In this document: piece after piece, positions 30,630 to 41,820 of the stretch
How positions within the stretch are numbered: the stretch's first letter is position 1
Layout of the letters: every line of letters starts with the position of its first letter
Assembly: GCA_946902985.2 (NCBI GenBank)
Contig: OX336389.2
Coordinates: forward strand, 985,302,482-985,366,481
Direction of reading: 5' to 3'
Source: Meconema thalassinum
Lineage: Eukaryota; Arthropoda; Insecta; Orthoptera; Tettigoniidae
DNA length: 64,000 bases
The notes under the pieces: generated by a model
Told to the model about the DNA's origin: nothing
The model's database searches: none
What the model saw: the letters and a program-made list of their open reading frames with translations, nothing else
Translations under genes and position numbers: made by a program

Positions 30630-30848
30630 TATTGATTGGGTAGAGTTAATAGACCCATCTAAATCAAATCACATCTTTAATATCCAGATGTGTGTGTTCA
30701 CTGTCAGAGAAGGGAAATATTTTGTCTCGTGTAAGTGCTGGGATGGTACTTTATTTCAAGTACTGGGGCACCTACATAGTCGTTAACCCTAGTAATTACA
30801 ATTACACACACTATACAATCACCATAGAAACATAAATTCAATACACAC

Positions 30849-31508
30849 CAGGGTTGCCAGACATCCCGGATTTTACAGGACAGTCCTGTATCTGTGCCAA
30901 ACGTCCCGCGTCCTGCACAGTTTTCATCCAGGATGGTCATTGTCATGCATTTACGGGCGGTTTGAAACACTAGAGAAATGGTTTTTTTGTGTTTAACCTC
31001 TTGTATTTTATTTCATTCATAAAGTTCTCTTTGGCGTTTTCTGTCTGAAGTTTTCATTGCAAAGAGTGGCCTACTTACTGTTGTATATTCGTTCGTAAAG
31101 ACTGAAGAAACTTTTTTTTATTTTTATTTTTTTATTTCTGTGAATTTATCTTTAGTTTTATCAAAATACTGTTATTAAATTGTTTAGAAAGACAATAGAC
31201 TGTTAAATTTGTGCTGAGCAACAAAAGAAAAAAAAATGCTGAATGACGTAGTATCGGCAAGGAAAGAAAATGTTAGTTTCAGTATATTTATGTTACTGGT
31301 AATTATGTACACTCCGATTCGAGTAAGGGCCGATGATGACTATATTACTGGTAAAGATATTTTATTTATTAGTAAACTGCCCTGTGATGTCAATATAACT
31401 TCTGTAAAATTATTCTTAATAGAAGTTCACTATTTGTCGATTATGTCCCTCTCCGATTTCCTTGACAACACACCTGTGCCTTTTGTTTCCAGGAATCTGG
31501 CTACCCTG
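30849..31508. mobile_element. hAT-type nonautonomous element, 660 bp
   Basis: Exact 8-bp target duplication atacacac at 30841-30848 and 31509-31516. Inward ends cagggttgccagacatcccg and cagggtagccagattcctgg. The 8-bp duplication and CAGGG ends are hAT features. Open frames inside show no transposase motif. Confidence 0.85.
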
Positions 31509-31523
31509 ATACACACCCAAGTA

Positions 31524-32639
31524 CAGTGTACTCCCGATAATTCACGTGCTTTGCGGTTAATTTGCGGGTCTCGGGAGAGTATTTATATAGTAGCAATTCT
31601 TACAGCAATTTATCATCCCACTAAATAAAATTATATCTCAGTCATTGAAAAGAATTTTAACGCAATACGATGCATGGAGACAAAATCATTGAGATCTGAG
31701 AAGACTGAACTGCGATTCTCAGCGATGTGAAATTAGGCATACTTGTGCACTGCTATCAGAATGTTGCAATCTTGAAAATATACGAGCATGTTCCGATAGG
31801 GATTTCTTTTATCTTCAATGCCGAGACAATGCAAAGTGGAATGCACTTTCATTCAGAACCTACCCTCCCTTTCCCAACAGCCACACCCCACAGGCCTACG
31901 ATTTGTGAAGGGTAGATGCACGGACAGCGTATTGTAAATAGTGATTATTGCCCGATGGCGTAAACCTACGCGCGCCATGCCAAGTGCGTGTTTGTTACTT
32001 GATCTTCATGCAGTCAACATGCTATTCTACACTTGCACAAAAGCAAGCGTTTGCCGGCTTCTATGGCGACAAAATTTTGAATTTGCAAAACCTAGATGAA
32101 TGTCAAGATGCAGAAGAAAGTGACATGCTGTAATTGAGTAGTTAGACGTTGATAAAGACGATTATGGTTTCAGGCGTGAATGCGAGGAGAATATTGTACG
32201 GAATTTGTCGGTGAGGATAACGGAGACGTAGTGCGGGAGTGATCCAACGGAAATCCCGAAAGTTTCCCAAAGTTAGCTAGTGTGTCTAAAATCACACTTA
32301 TCTCTTATATTGAAAATACAGATGAATATTCGTTCTCATAGATTGTTTTATTCAAAAATATACAATCTAAAATTAGTAAAAATAAACGATGTAAGATACA
32401 AAATGTGATGATAGTCTTTGTTCTTAGTTATTAATGTTGGCATAATCCACACACCTCTAGTGAAGTCTCTCTTACAATGCAATGTAGCAAAGGGTTAAAA
32501 TTATATTTTTTCATGTTCATAAAATACATTTCAATATTTTAATCAATAGTTTCGTTTTTACTAGGATTAAAAAAACACAACTACGGATAATTCGCGGAAG
32601 TTCGTTCAATAATTACCGCGAATTATCGGGAATGCACTG
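31524..32639. mobile_element. pogo/Tigger-like element, 1116 bp
   Basis: Inward ends cagtgtactcccgataattc and cagtgcattcccgataattc, with TA outside at 31522-31523 and 32640-32641. Nonautonomous; only short frames inside. It lies 15 bp after the hAT element in the same SINE tail. Confidence 0.85.
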
Positions 32640-32700
32640 TACATGGGACTAATAACCAATATGTTGCAAGCCCTAAAATGAAATAACAGCAAAGTGGGAA

Positions 32701-32948
32701 GAGTGACTCCATTGAGCAGGACTAAGTCTGCGTTAGTCTCTATTATGCTTTCAAAGGAGAACATACAATGTTGACCTCCTTGTCTTTGTGCCATTAATTA
32801 ACAGTGTAAGAGCTAGTTCTCATAGTCAAGAGTAAGCAGGCATAAGATTCAGTGTTTGAATCCTACATTTTCAATTTTAAGTATATTGTACTATTTTTTA
32901 TAGAAAGAAAATGAAGAAAGAAATCGTATTTGTATATTTCGTCTGTTG
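32701..32948. other. Spacer, no feature
   Basis: Nothing recognised. Confidence 0.4.
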
Positions 32949-33110
32949 GATTAAGTGTCATCGACCAAAGCTCAAGATAGCAGGTTTGAACCTGCCTCAG
33001 TTCAACAGCATTTATACAACCTCCTCCAATCGGCAGATTTGCTGATACATTAAAGATTCCCTCCTGGGTAAAATTCTGGCACCGTGGCATAACAAAAAAC
33101 TGAGTTTCAG
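32949..33110 (+). mobile_element. Worn SINE family A copy
   Basis: Box B ggtttgaacct near 32983, then gctgatacattaaagattcc and gggtaaaattctggcaccgt, matching the family A core at 3560-3640. Confidence 0.5.
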
Positions 33111-33479
33111 GAGCAAATATTGTCCCATTCTTCTAAGAACTTTAGAGGAAAATCTGGGTATAGTATCAATAGAAAGAAGTGAATTATTTCCCCTTATTGT
33201 GAAAGAAATGTAGAAACTAATTTCATAGGAGCACTATCTCCACCACCAAACACCCTGTGCCTGTTAGCTTCTCCGCTACAGTACTTTGTGATTCTTGTTA
33301 ACACTCTGCCTTTTAATTGAGGAATTCATATTGCCAATGTTGTATGTTCTGTTTGTCAGTGGAAATGTTATGTTGTGTCTATCGTGAACTTGCCTTTTCC
33401 TTTCTACTTTTATGTTTCATTTGAGGGCTAGACTCATTGTGGCCATCAGCCTTATGTACTTGGGTGTCTGATAATCTGT
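33111..33479. other. Spacer, no feature
   Basis: Nothing recognised. Confidence 0.4.
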
Positions 33480-34960
33480 GTTATTGCCCTCTACTGCCAC
33501 GTCTTTTTAACTGCCCATCCCACTTCCGCCATGGTAATGTCTTCTTCTGCTACTATTGCCGGAGTACCTTCTCCAGGCGTCTCATTTCTCACGTTCAACA
33601 GTTCATGAAAATATTCTTTCCATCTCTTCTCTATTTCCTCTTGATTTTGTCAATATTGCTCCTTGTTTGTCCTTAACAAATGATCTGAATGATCAGATGA
33701 TCTCCAGTATCTATCCATGGTGTAAACCATCTGTTATTTCCTGTGTGAATTTTTTCCAGCATTTCCTCTTTTCTTCAGTAACTGCTTTCTTGGAAGTTCT
33801 TTTTGCTTTCGAATATTTCTCTCTGCTTTCTCAAGACTCGTGTTTTCCATTCTTTCTTAGACCTTTTCTTTTCCTATACTCTATCATTCCACCATAGTGT
33901 CTCTTTCTCTCTTACTCTTCATAGTGATGTTCTACCACATGTTTTCTCTGCACAGCTTACAAATTCATTCTTAAAAGTATTCCACTCCTGCTCAACATTG
34001 CCCATATCTGTCCTTGGTATCAGTTCCTGTAATTCTTTCCTGAACTACTACTGACATCCTTTTCTTTCAATCTCCATACTCTTAATTTCTCTCACTCTCT
34101 TTTTTTCTTAGAGTTTGGTGAACTTACCTATTTTCAACTTTGTCACCACTGCTCTGTTGGTCCCCTCCAAAAGCACTTTTACAGTGTCGTTTTTCCACTA
34201 GTATACAGTCAATCAGATTTTTTGCTCTCCTGTCTTCCCACCCATACCTGGTAATTGTGTGGCTGTTTTTCTCCCTAAACCAAGTGTTACCTACTGTACT
34301 ATTAGTTGATTTCTCATGCAAAAATCCATTAACACATTCCCTTCTTGGTTTTTGTTACCATATCCATATGATCCCAAAATTTTCTCTTCCTATTCTCTCT
34401 CTTCCCACTTGTGCTTTCAAATCTCCCATTACTATTACTTCTTGGTTTTCAACATATTTCTCCAGTTCTTAGAGGAATGTTTCTATGTCCTCGTTATTTC
34501 CTGTTTGTGGAGCATCCACCTGGAACAAATCTATTGCCCCTGTCTCAAACTGGATTCTTCCTATGATTATTCTGTCATTTATAGTCACCTCCTCCACATA
34601 TTCCATGACATATTTGTAGCATGATGATTCCTACTCCATTTCTGCTATCATGTTCTCCACTGTAAAACAGCCCGTATCCATCCTTCAATTTTGTCTCCTC
34701 ACTTCCTCTCCATTTGGTTTCACTCAGTCAGAGAATGGCTATTTCCTTCTCTTTCATGAAGTCCGTAAGTTCCTTGCACTTGTCTGTCAAGGTCAAGATG
34801 TTAACTGACCTAATTCGGATGTATTGTGATACTGGTCGCTCCCCCAGTATCTGAAGAACTGCACGTCTCCTGCAGGGGACACACTTACCTTTCCAGAGGC
34901 GTAACCATATTCACATTCATTTTAGTCTATTATTACAATTGATCCATCACACCCAAAGGC
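33480..34960 (-). pseudogene. LINE endonuclease region remnant
   Basis: Minus-strand EEP endonuclease and the following linker of a non-LTR element. Readable blocks: ILCLSETKWRG-like sequence near 34745, IVMGDLKAQVGRERIGKENF at about 34440-34380, VGNTWFREKNSHTITRYGWE at 34293-34234 and DRRAKNLIDCILVEKR after it. The D-x-N position is altered (DLK for DLN), and stops interrupt at several places. Wording and codon style match the LINE at 10257-11567, of which this may be the 5' half from another copy. The RT is absent. Confidence 0.72.
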
Positions 34961-35340
34961 CTTTTAGAGCTGCTGCCAGCAAGAAGTATAGGCCGCTCCT
35001 AATGTCAACCCTTCTTTACAGTTGTCCTTTGTAGCCTGAACCTATGCTACGGCTACCCGTATTAATCCCAGAGGATTGGGCTGTCTCTTCCGCCATCTTC
35101 GCTGTACCGAAGCTAGTCTTCTTCACCGGAAATGTAATTGGGGTTTCCCAATCTGATATCCGAACGGATACCTTGTAATCTTATTAATCCCAAGCACTGG
35201 GCTGCCTCTTCCGGCATCTCCGCTGTCCGGACAAATAAGATCTCTGCCATTGATGTCTTTTTATTTGCGGCCTAATGTCGAACCTTCTTTATCAAGGCTT
35301 GTGATCGGTAACCGCAGCAATTACCAAGCTACTCAGTCCA
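34961..35340 (-). repeat. Probable LINE 5' UTR with tandem units
   Basis: Two units sharing attaatccca…gggctg.ctcttcc(g) …atct.cgctgt at about 35070-35115 and 35183-35230 lie upstream of the endonuclease remnant on the minus strand. Confidence 0.5.
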
Positions 35341-36540
35341 TGCAGTAGCTACTGCAGGTGGATTTGTTATGGGAAAGCCTATTCTTTCTAAATGTCCTGT
35401 AAATTGTGTTCGTGTTTTGTATTTCATATGTTGCATGTTCCGTAAGTAAAAGTGTCATTTTCAGGTAAGGTTATGTTTGTTTGTATTATCCGTGCGATCT
35501 TGGGTCGGCATTAACATTACAGCTGAGCGAGTCCTTGTGCACAGGGGTAACCTAGAAGATTTGATCGGAGGGTTTCCTTGGGTGATTCTGTGGAGTTACT
35601 GTTGTCTCTGGTGCAGTCTTTCGGCAGACACGCAACTAACACCTAACTTTCCAAAAACTGTGCCGTGGTTAGTTTTATGGAAATTTTCTTTTGTTTTACA
35701 TAAAATCTGTGCACACTTAAAATGTTACATTCAGTTACGGAACATGGGTCGTCATCGTTTTCTCTTACATTTCCCCCCATGATTTTTGCCGCACAAAGAA
35801 AAGGGATGCTTGAGAAAATAGGGTATGTTATTCAGTTTTGACAACCTCCAGTCGTGGGTACCTCATAAGTTAGCACAAAAGCCCAGTTTAATGAGAATGT
35901 ATATCAGTTTTAGAAGTAATTTTTTAGTGTTGGGTTTGTTATCTAATCAAAGGATCACTCCTCATTCAGTCAAGACAGCAATGCACCCAATTAAACTGGG
36001 TAAATTAATTAATTAATCCTACATTTCTTACACTTTTGTAGTGTACAATTAATCCATTTTTCCCCCCCAGGTTAGTAAGTGTGATAAATACGTGTAATTC
36101 CCTGCTCAATTTAATAGGCACATCACCGCTTTGATCGACGGAAAATCGATTCTTTGATAAGCGAAGTGTATTCTTAAAAACACAGTAACACGTTCATGTG
36201 AACTCTTTATATACGGATCCTATCCCATTGGAGACTATCGCCTACATTCTTAGTTATTTAAAAAAAAAAAGTCAAATCGTAAAGGGTATTAGAAACGAAG
36301 TTGTTTGTCGAGGAAATGCTGCTTCACAGTGTTTCTCAACCAAACTAGACTCGGCAGGTATGTACAAGTAATAGCACACGCTTACATATTCACAATGATT
36401 AAAATGACTAATAAAATATTTCTAAATTGTGTCTTAAACACTCGAGAACGAACATATTGGCAATAATTTAAAAAGCAGTAGAGATGCAGTAATCTTCTGA
36501 GATTCTTCAGTTGGCATAGCACTGGAGCGAGACGCACGCC
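35341..36540. other. No feature recognised
   Basis: AT-rich, short open frames only, without recognisable motifs. Confidence 0.45.
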
Positions 36541-36559
36541 AAGGGTTCTTCATCACTGC

Positions 36560-36790
36560 CCAGCTTGCCAGTAGTTGTTGACGTTGAGCAGCTCAGAGAG
36601 GTAGCGCTCTAAGCCAGCTTCTACCAGCTTCAGCACAAAGCCTTAGGAGAAGGCGGTATAGAACTTCTAGAGCATCGGGTAGTGGAGGTGCTCTTTCCCC
36701 TTGGCATGTGCGTCCTTCACGGCCTGCGTCTAGTTCCACTGCTCTTGTTTCTGCCCGGCCTGGCGCTGTTGGCGAGCTTCTCACTCCAAC
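36560..36790 (-). pseudogene. TUBGCP6: GCP6 C-terminal fragment
   Basis: One minus-strand frame reads ARQQRQAGQKQEQWN, a stop, TQAVKDAHAKGKEHLHYPML, a stop, KFYTAFS, a stop, then GFVLKLVEAGLERYLSELLN and VNNYWQAGQ with a terminal stop. The last part matches the C-terminal helix of gamma-tubulin complex component 6 (pattern FLFKVVTKL…LEDFLL…NNYY in vertebrates, from memory). The Gln-rich first part recalls the coiled linker. Three in-frame stops prove it is dead. The adjacent palindrome carries an earlier part of the same gene. Confidence 0.6.
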
Positions 36791-37089
36791 TTGAGTCATC
36801 AAGAATGCCTGTGATTTTTATTGTTAATTCAAGAATATATAACAATTTCAGTAATTTCAAAACATACAATATAGCAGTATTTCATGGCATTCAAGATAGT
36901 TCCAACACACATCTGTGTATTGTGAGTTTGGATTGCAGTGTCCAGTTCTCCCTCAGCATTAACATTGAACTACTATGAATATATTTACAATACACTGACA
37001 TTTTATAAATGCAAACAAAACATTTGCAGAAGGAATTCTAATATTTAACTCAGTACTATCAGGCTCTGTGCGACAGTACCTGCACTTTA

Positions 37090-37508
37090 CCAGGGTGCAT
37101 TGTTTTTGCACCAGGGAAATGATCGCTTCTTGCTGAAGCTGAGCCACTGGTTGCAAAGACTCCAGTGCCAACTGCCGACGCTGGCTTGGCTGATGCCTGG
37201 AGCGCGGGCCTGTGGGACGCCTCCTCCCAGAAGGCATCGACCTCCTCTCCCACCATACCGCACCCTCGAGAACACCATCTTCAACAAGTGGCTTACATCC
37301 GTGCTCCTGTTGTCAGGTCTACTTCAGGTTCATACAAAAGTGGATCTTCGAGGGCATGAGCAAGGACCCTTTTGGAGAGATCTTCATCCAGGTGGACCCG
37401 TGCATGTGCCCAAGGGCTTTGTGTCGGTGGAGGATGCGGTGCCTGGCTTCCTCAAGGACAGAGTGTGCAGTGCAACAAGGCCATTAACCTGCTCAAGCTG
37501 TGTGACCA
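37090..37508 (+). pseudogene. TUBGCP6: GCP6 N-terminal domain fragment, left arm copy
   Basis: Plus strand, frame shifting. In order: GNDRFLLKLSHWLQRLQCQL, PPYRTLENTIFNKWLTSVLL, VYFRFIQKWIFEGMSKDPFG plus EIFIQVD, then GFVSVEDAVPGFLKD and NKAINLLKLCDH. The WIFEG…DPFGEIFIQV block is the gamma-tubulin complex protein signature, and EDAVPGFLK…NLLKLC best fits GCP6. At least two frame changes. The blocks are contiguous without introns, suggesting a processed copy. Confidence 0.65.
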
Positions 37509-37720
37509 CACTGGGACTGGACCTGGTGGATTGTCTCATGGAAGGCCAGTTCTTGCCGTTGGCAGAGATGGTTCAGTCGTGTTGTGGTCACGGACTTTTC
37601 CAGTAGAGCACGCGCCTACCGCTCATAGGCTGCGCACTCCTGCTGTAGTTGCTGCATCTTTGAGCTCAGCAGGCAGCACCGCACAGCAGGTTAGCTCCTC
37701 TGGAGCACCTTACATAGTGG

Positions 37721-38130
37721 TCACACAGCTTGAGCAGGTTCATGGTCTTGTTGCACTGCACTCTATGCCCTTCAGGAAGCCAGGCACCGCATCCTCCACC
37801 GACACAAAGCCCTTGGGCACATGCACGGGTCCACCTGGATGAAGATCTCTCCAAAAGGGTCCTTGCTCATGCCCTCAAAGATCCACTTTTGTATGAACCT
37901 GAAGTAGACCTGACAACAGGAGCACGGATGTAAGCCACTTGTTGAAGATGGTGTTCTCGAGGGTGCGGTATGGTGGGAGATGAGGTCGATGCCTTCTGGG
38001 AGGAGGCGTCCCACAGGCCCGCGCTCCAGGCATCAGCCAAGCCAGCGTCGGCAGTTGGCACTTGAGTCTTTGCAACCAGTGGCTCAGCTTCTGCATGAAG
38101 CGATCATTACCCTGGTGCAAAAGCAATGCA
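37721..38130 (-). pseudogene. TUBGCP6: GCP6 N-terminal domain fragment, right arm copy
   Basis: Inverted partner of the left-arm copy with the same blocks in the same order on the minus strand (GNDRFMQKLSHWLQRLKCQL through NKTMNLLKLCDHY). After NLLKLCDH the frame continues into the spacer (YVRCSRGANLLC), so this arm, not the left one, seems to keep the original continuation toward the C-terminal piece at 36560-36790. Confidence 0.65.
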
Positions 38131-38689
38131 CCCTGGTAAAGTGGAGGTTCTGTCGCACAGAGCCTGATAGTACTGAGTTAAATATTAGAATTCCTTCTGC
38201 AAATGTTTTGTTTGCATTTATAAAATGTCAGTGTATTGTAAATTAATTCTTAGTAGTTCAGTGTTGATGCCGAGGGAGAACTGGACACGGCAATCCTAAC
38301 TCACAAGACACAGATGTGTGTTGGAACTATCTTGAATGCCATGAAATACTGTTATATTGTATGTTTTGAAGATACTGAAATTCTTACATATTCTTGAATT
38401 AACAATAAAATTTATAGGTATTCTTGATGACTTGGTAAATTTTGTGCATACAGGAAAAATGATTGAAGTTTGAGGATCATTAGCAAGTAACTTATGATGG
38501 AAATAATATTTCCATATGAATTTGATCCCTTTTAAATTATTTCTTGAAATCTAACTGTTCCTACCTGTAGTTGTTCAGTGAATGATGTGATATTCACGTA
38601 TCACAGCAGTGATATTCACGTATCACAGCAATATAATTACCAACATTACTAAATGAAGTTTCTCAGCAATCTGCCATGATGTGTATAAA

Positions 38690-38958
38690 AAGTACAAGCC
38701 ATAAGGATGATAACAAGGGAGTTAAATATCCAAAGGCTCCAGATTAGAGTCCTGGTTGCACCAAAACATTTTAACTCTCTTGCTAACATCTCCAGGGTTG
38801 GTACCACTTGACCTATTTGCTGAGAATCCTCATTAGTATTACAGCGGTTGTGAAAAATTAAACTTCTGTGTTGAGTAGGATTTGGAACCACAGTTAGGAT
38901 TCAAACCAGAATCTCCTGCTGTCCGGATAGGCACGCTAAACTACCAACACCTCCATGG
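38690..38958 (-). mobile_element. tRNA-derived SINE, worn
   Basis: Minus-strand head at 38958: agccatggaggtgttggtag, and box B ggtttgaatcc at 38907-38897. Body boundaries are uncertain. It abuts the hAT at 38964. Confidence 0.55.
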
Positions 38959-38963
38959 CTCAG

Positions 38964-39633
38964 TAGGCCCCGGATTTTTAGGCTTTTAGTTTCATGGAAT
39001 AGCCCTTTTAGGTTTTAAACAATTAATTTTAGCCTTCTTAGAGTCTTATAGTGAAACATAATATAATGATCACTAATATTTACACTGAAAATTGTACTCG
39101 AGTGTCACCAAATTGTTTAACAGCCAATACTTCTCTATTATCGGGCAGCAACTTACCTAAAAATTGAAACAACATTGAATTAATTGCAGATTTCAAAGTA
39201 TTGCAGACGGCTCAAGTTTCATTCCTGTAATGGCAAGGTGAGAGTGGATTAAAGACTTGATTCTTCAATGACCCAGACACAGCTGCATGTGGACATGTTC
39301 TTGAGTTACAAAGCACCGTACACATTGTTAATTTCAGTGCGGTGTACATTTTATTTTTATTTTTAATGTCTTCTTAAGATGTGCAAATTTACATTATTTT
39401 TCCTTTGCATTAATTTGGAAAATCTATTTATAAACCAGGTGTTTCTGTGAAGTCCCTATTTAGCCCCTAGTTTTTCAGCAAAAGTCCTCTTTTAGGCCCT
39501 TCAGCCTGATTTAGCCCTTTTTAGGTTCTATAGGGTTCATATATTCGTAAGAAAGGGGTATGAAATGGTTAAGTCTGTAAAAATGATCTAATAAGAGGAA
39601 ACAAGGGTTAAAAACCTTCAAATCCAGGCTCTA
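38964..39633. mobile_element. hAT-type element, TAGGGCCCGGATTTTTAGG ends
   Basis: Inward ends taggccccggatttttaggc and tagagcctggatttgaaggt, related to the hAT at 48300-49388. Flanking octamers tggctcag and ctgatcag agree at five of eight positions, a worn target duplication at best. Rich in TTTTAGGY repeats inside. No coding frame. Confidence 0.6.
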
Positions 39634-40754
39634 CTGATCAGATATGACAGCTCCAAGAGGAGCTAATCCCTAACATTTTTGTTAGCTTAGACTATATCTG
39701 CAAGGTGATCTTAGTTGATATGAAGCACTTTCACAAGAGGATTTCAAATAATAAGTGGGGACATGACTTACCAAAGCGAGAGCTGGTCAGCCAAAGAAAG
39801 TTCATAGACAAATAGTTGTTTCAACCATTGATATTAAAATGCAGGTACAACTGGTGCTACTGCACGAATAAAAAAGTTGTTTCAAAGTGTCAAATTCTTT
39901 CCATTAGACGGAGATGTAACTGAAAGAAAATTCTAGTTTCGTTTCTAATATTTGACTGCAGAGCACAAACATGTTTGGCCACAAGCATCAAGTGCGGTTA
40001 CAGCGTAGAGTGAAGTGTGAAACGAGTGACAAGAATGAGATATGCATTCATGTGCAAATTACTAAGCAATCTGTGATAAAAAGTAGCATGAAATGCTATA
40101 TGTAAGGTCTATGTATAAGGTCTGGGGTGGGATGGGAGGGGGGTGAAGAGTTAAAAGTACTATTTTAGAGATGTATTTATGTTTCTTTTCACATTACCTT
40201 GTAGTAATGTCGACAGAAACATATTGAGCATCCTCTTTGGAATATATCTCATGATAAATCCATATTTTTAAATGTAAAAACATAAAGACTTAATATTTTG
40301 TAATTATTACTATAAATATATATATATACACCTTTTTATGAATGTTGATTTGAATCATGTTCTTTAATGTAATGGGAAATAACTTGTTCGGTAATGGTAC
40401 TTCATTGGGATTAGAGGTTCAGTTCTGTACCAAGTTCTGTTGATTTGTTACAATTGCTTCATTATGTTTGACATTAACAGATTTCCTTGCTTATATAGAA
40501 TAGTTTTTACCATTGTAGTGAAGTAGCTGTTTTGAGTTTTGTAACATATTTATCCATCTATTTGCAATAAAATTGAGATCATATTATTCAATAGAATACT
40601 GTCTATAATTTGTGATTATAACAATGTTCCTATCAATTCCAATTTCTTACAAATACATTTTTTAGGATTAACATGTGGTATCTCTGAGATTTGCCAGTCA
40701 AATTGCTACCTGTTTTATCCAAGATGAAGTTACTCGGCCAGTAAAACAACATAA
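39634..40754. other. No feature recognised
   Basis: AT-rich with a (TA)n run at about 40315-40328. No gene. Confidence 0.45.
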
Positions 40755-41820
40755 ATCGATGGGTGAAAGGCAAAACATCTTAACCGACAATTTTGTCTAA
40801 TTGTACTTTTGAACATGAATTGAATAGCATCACTAAATACTTCGTCCCAGCAAAACATCTTATAGGAATTTCTGTTAAAAGCTGGTGTATTTTATCTTAA
40901 GAACCAAAGAAATAAACTAATGCCCAACAAAACATCTTTAAAAGAAATAGTTCCCACAATTTTATCTTAACAACCATCTCCAAGTGGCGCATAAGATAAT
41001 AAATGTGGTTCTTAAGATCTTTTCGGGTCTAATTTTGCATGCAGTAGGTTAAGATAACAGAATAATCTTTATAATTGTTATGAATCCAGGTGTATACATG
41101 TACTAAAATGCACTGAATAATCACAACGGACGAGCTGCATGTACTGCACAACAAGCACCCACGGAGCGGTCATGTGCGTAAGGAAATGTGTGCACTTCGC
41201 TCAGTGTGACGTCATACAAAACGAGGCAGATAAGCAATTGCGTTAGTTGAATCCTAGCAGTGATTAATGAACATGGCATACCTTGGCTCTCAAGGTGGGT
41301 TAATTTAAGAGAGTGAGAAGACTCAGAACAGTGATTTAAAATGAGCAATTATAGTAGAGGAAGCTACAGTACTTAGTTTCTTTGTGCAGAGATATTTAAA
41401 AAAGACAATATAAACTCCAGTGTTCTGCCACCTTATAATGGTAAGTTATTCAGCTTTACTTTGAAAAATTGTGCTAGAGTCGAAACCGTGATAAAGTGTA
41501 GCATGGTGACAATAGGCTTTCATTTACTGAAGAAAGACATACGTGCTCAATGTGAAATGTTATTATTAATTAAGAAAAGAAAGAAATTCAGAGTTTCCTG
41601 AATTTTTTCCTTTTCGGCAAGAACAAAGAGGAAAGCTCCATTTCTATGCAGGAACACAAACACCAAGAAACAAATCTTAAAGAAAAGGAATTGGCCAAAG
41701 ACTTTTTTTTTCGATCAACAAAAATCAAAATTGACAAATGACATTGTTTCTGCCAGTTTCGATTTGCAAAAATTTTTAAACATTCCCCTCATGGAGACAG
41801 TATGTTGTTTTACTATTCTA

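Larger units (their letters stand above)
29798..30775. repeat. Interlaced inverted repeats A-B-A'-B'
   Basis: A (29798-29825) is a perfect 28-bp inverse of A' (30643-30670). B (29842-29930) is a near-perfect inverse of B' (30690-30775). The order along the strand is A, B, pogo element, A', B', so this is not a simple palindrome. Confidence 0.85.
30776..32700 (+). mobile_element. SINE family C tail split by two transposons
   Basis: The family C 3' tail survives as attcaatacacac (to 30848), ccaagta (31517-31523) and catgggactaataaccaata (from 32642), with a hAT-type element and a pogo-type element between the pieces. The reference uninterrupted tail is at 24150-24185. The start of the SINE is uncertain. 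Confidence 0.7.
36796..38430. repeat. Long palindrome, arms about 710 bp
   Basis: Left arm about 36796-37508, right arm about 37721-38430, spacer 37509-37720. Landmarks occurring in both in opposite sense: gtcatcaagaatgcctgtga at the outer left (worn on the right), gaaggaattctaatatttaa, cactttaccagggtgcattg and gacctgctcaagctgtgtga-like inner ends. Arms differ by scattered substitutions and small indels, so it is not an assembly mirror. Confidence 0.85.

Noticed and set aside
31236..31628. 130-codon frame spanning the hAT and pogo junction
   Set aside because: It crosses two element boundaries and has no motif.
33437..34624. Series of plus-strand frames rich in Ser, Phe and Leu
   Set aside because: They are antisense to a minus-strand LINE endonuclease region with clear motifs.
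37372..37842. 156-codon plus-strand frame across the palindrome centre
   Set aside because: A shadow frame; the GCP6 blocks read in other frames and the frame crosses the arm junction.
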